Notes under the pieces: generated by a model
Databases searched by the model: none
The model's input: the letters and a program-made list of their open reading frames with translations, nothing else
What the model was told of the DNA's origin: nothing
From: Phycisphaeraceae bacterium
GTDB lineage: Bacteria; Planctomycetota; Phycisphaerae; Phycisphaerales; UBA1924
Assembly: GCA_026126305.1 (NCBI GenBank)
Contig: JAHCJI010000002.1
Location: 233,073-297,072, forward strand
Length of the DNA: 64,000 nt
Direction of reading: 5' to 3'
Position numbers and translations under genes: made by a program
Shown here: positions 62,678-64,000 of the stretch, piece by piece
How positions within the stretch are numbered: position 1 is the stretch's first letter
How the letters are laid out: each line of letters begins with the position of its first letter

Positions 62678-63697
62678 ATGCGCATCCTGCTCACCAACGA
62701 CGACGGCATCCGGGCCCCGGGCATCGTGGCTCTTTACGACGCCCTCATGGACACCATCCCCGGGCGAGAGGGCACGTTGGGCGGGCCGCTGTGCATCGCC
62801 GGCACGCCCGTGGAGACCATCTACACCGTCGCGCCCGCCACCGTGCAGAGCGCCACCAGCCACGGCGTGACCTTCCACGAGCCGCTCATGGTCGAGCCCG
62901 CACGCATCCGCGGCCGCATGAACGGCGCCGCCGTCGATGGCCGCCCGGCCGACTGCGTGAAGCTCGCCCTCAGCGAGATCTGGCCCGCGCACTTCGGCAA
63001 GGGGGCCGACGGTAAGCCCGGCCGGCCCGACCTGGTCATCAGCGGCATGAACGCCGGGGCCAATTGCGGCATTAACATTATCTACTCGGGCACGGTGGCC
63101 GCGGCGATCGAGGCGGCGTTCCTGGGCCTTCCTTCCATCGCCGTGAGCTTACACCTGGGCCGGGCCAGCACGCGTTTTGACATCGGCGCCATCCACGCCC
63201 GCCGCGCCATTGAAACATTACTTTCTCAGGGCCTGCCGCGCCCGCACGAGGTCCTGAACCTCAACATCCCGCGCTGCGAGGACCCCATCGACGACACGCC
63301 CGAGGCCCGGGCCGAGGCAAGCCGCCAGCGCACCAGCGCGGGCCTGCCCACGAACTTCGACCAGAGCGACACGCGCCTCGCCAACCGGGGCCAGGAAGCG
63401 CCGCTCCAACCGGCCGACCCCGACGAGCGGCTGCCCATCGTCGTGTGCCCCATGAACACCCACGGCCACGTCGACCGCTTCGAGGGCCGCGTGAGCCCCG
63501 GGGGGCGGGCCTACTACTGGGCGGCCGCCGGTGGCATGGACTTCCAGAACACCGAGCCTGGCAGCGACGTGGACTGGCTCTTCCGCCGCGCCATCACCGT
63601 GACCCCCCTGCGGTACGACCTGACCGACGAGCCGGGCGTCGAACGCTGGGCGGCCGTGGCGGGCCAGATGGCCGACCGCCGAGAGCAGTTGCGCTGA
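62678..63697 (+). CDS. surE: 5'/3'-nucleotidase SurE
   Basis: SurE removes phosphate from nucleoside monophosphates and other substrates, cytoplasmic, in stress survival. The metal-binding start ILLTNDDGIRAPGI (Asp8, Asp9) and NAGANCG are intact, with the P-S-I-A-V-S core (LPSIAVSLHLG) also. It is 339 residues, about 80 more than E. coli SurE, from an insertion near residues 27-40 and a longer C-terminal region with LPIVVCPMNTHG. Runs on the plus strand after a 175-base upstream region. Confidence 0.95.
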   Translation: MRILLTNDDGIRAPGIVALYDALMDTIPGREGTLGGPLCIAGTPVETIYTVAPATVQSATSHGVTFHEPLMVEPARIRGRMNGAAVDGRPADCVKLALSEIWPAHFGKGADGKPGRPDLVISGMNAGANCGINIIYSGTVAAAIEAAFLGLPSIAVSLHLGRASTRFDIGAIHARRAIETLLSQGLPRPHEVLNLNIPRCEDPIDDTPEARAEASRQRTSAGLPTNFDQSDTRLANRGQEAPLQPADPDERLPIVVCPMNTHGHVDRFEGRVSPGGRAYYWAAAGGMDFQNTEPGSDVDWLFRRAITVTPLRYDLTDEPGVERWAAVAGQMADRREQLR

Positions 63698-63705
63698 AGG
63701 GGTAC

Positions 63706-63789
63706 CAGGCACTGGGCATTTGGCACTGGGCACTAGGCTTTGGGGATTGGGCATCAGGCATTGGGGATTGGGCATCAGGCATTGGGCGG
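63706..63789 (+). repeat. Heptamer repeat array (12 units related to TGGGCAT)
   Basis: Twelve heptamers in a row, beginning CAGGCAC, TGGGCAT, TTGGCAC and ending CAGGCAT, TGGGCGG. TGGGCAT, TGGGGAT and CAGGCAT each occur more than once. Two consecutive 21-base sets (three heptamers each, 63740-63781) are perfect copies. It begins nine bases after the surE stop. Heptamer arrays of this kind are known in some bacterial intergenic regions as short tandemly repeated repetitive sequences; here the function is unknown. Confidence 0.85.
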
Positions 63790-63858
63790 GCATCCTGCGT
63801 CCCATACCCAACGCCCGCCCGCCGCTCAACTGGGGTCCGAAAAGCCCGATCCACCACG

Positions 63859-64000
63859 ATGCCGACCCCCACCAAACAAACCGGAGTGCGAAACGGGCCT
63901 TTCGGAGGATGGAATCTGCCGCGCATCCCTAGGGATATGTTTCGCATCCCTAGGGATCTGCCGCGCATCCCTAGGGATCTGTTTCGTATCCCTAGGGATC
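63859..64000 (+). CDS. Possible gene start, cut by the window edge, with heptapeptide repeats
   Basis: An ATG at 63859 opens a frame that stays open to the end of the window. It reads a short polar leader, then GPFGGWNLP, then RIPRDMF, RIPRDLP, RIPRDLF and RIPRD: a heptapeptide repeat produced by the 21-base DNA repeats. A gene is only one reading, because the same DNA could be a repeat array with no coding role. No ribosome site is obvious before it. The part beyond the edge is needed. Confidence 0.2.
   Translation, partial: MPTPTKQTGVRNGPFGGWNLPRIPRDMFRIPRDLPRIPRDLFRIPRD
63925..63999. repeat. Four 12-bp palindromes at exact 21-bp spacing
   Basis: ATCCCTAGGGAT, its own reverse complement, occurs at 63925-63936, 63946-63957, 63967-63978 and 63988-63999. 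The starts are exactly 21 bases apart and the nine-base spacers alternate in type (CTGCCGCGC/ATGTTTCGC/CTGTTTCGT-like). 21 bases is two turns of B-DNA, so all four would face the same side of the helix. The array reaches the window end and probably continues. Confidence 0.9.

Noticed and set aside
63720..63932. Short plus-strand frame reading LGIRHWG repeats
   Set aside because: The protein repeat only reflects the DNA heptamers; there is no ribosome site and the frame stops inside the palindrome array.
63706..64000. CRISPR array
   Set aside because: Repeat units are 7 and 21 bases with no unique spacers of CRISPR length, and no cas genes are present.

Overview
The window is 64 kb of GC-rich, gene-dense bacterial chromosome with about 60 protein genes and no rRNA, tRNA, IS element, prophage or CRISPR array that I can see. 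It most resembles a planctomycete of the Phycisphaerae type. This is an inference from family content: several small proteins carry a C-x2-C-G-Y / C-P-E-C-G zinc ribbon, there is a type IV prepilin-like secreted protein, a GGQ release-factor-like protein sits beside TsaD, there is an oversized FliD, and there are secreted proteins with no strong named family. Shine-Dalgarno sites (GGAG/AGGAGG) are common and often decide the start. GTG and TTG starts are frequent, and many genes overlap their neighbours by 1-4 bases.

Layout: 0-7.5 kb holds malate dehydrogenase, an exported CpcT-like/FKBP fusion, a DnaJ-like co-chaperone, a polyprenyl glycosylphosphotransferase, PurF and a zinc-ribbon membrane protein. 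At 7.5-12.3 kb come two minus-strand membrane proteins and then fliD-fliS. At 12.3-19.3 kb is one long minus-strand run: an AtpI-like gene, atpB, atpE, atpF, atpH, pgk, sthA and holB. The membrane half of ATP synthase plus delta is therefore present, but alpha, gamma, beta and epsilon are absent. At 19.4-31 kb are moxR, hemW, an FHA protein, purA-uppS, a sulfotransferase, a methyltransferase, an isolated nuoH, an RF-like protein, tsaD and an S41 protease. At 31-39.3 kb are hflX, a zinc-ribbon membrane protein, cystathionine beta-synthase, a PfkB-family kinase with a coupled small protein, and two HExxH peptidases (M32 and M3).

At 39.4-44.2 kb a minus-strand set contains a UvrB/UvrC-motif protein, the CCA-adding enzyme and two exported ClpP-fold proteins, one of which appears to have lost its catalytic serine. 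At 44.5-50.8 kb are a sigma-70 factor, MazG, rpsL, rpsG, acetyl-CoA synthetase and NAD kinase. At 50.8-56.5 kb are FolE2 and membrane or secreted proteins of unknown role. At 56.5-63.7 kb are cysC, a glycosyltransferase and sat (the PAPS-forming route, which would feed the sulfotransferase at 25 kb), a pseudopilin-like protein, a tandem pair of related membrane-anchored proteins, a MauE/DoxX-like protein and SurE.

The last 300 bases hold two unusual arrays. One is 12 consecutive heptamers related to TGGGCAT. The other is four copies of the perfect palindrome ATCCCTAGGGAT spaced exactly 21 bp apart and running off the window; in one frame these would also encode a heptapeptide repeat. With the serine-less ClpP-like partner, the split ATP synthase cluster and the CpcT-FKBP fusion, these are the items most worth following up.
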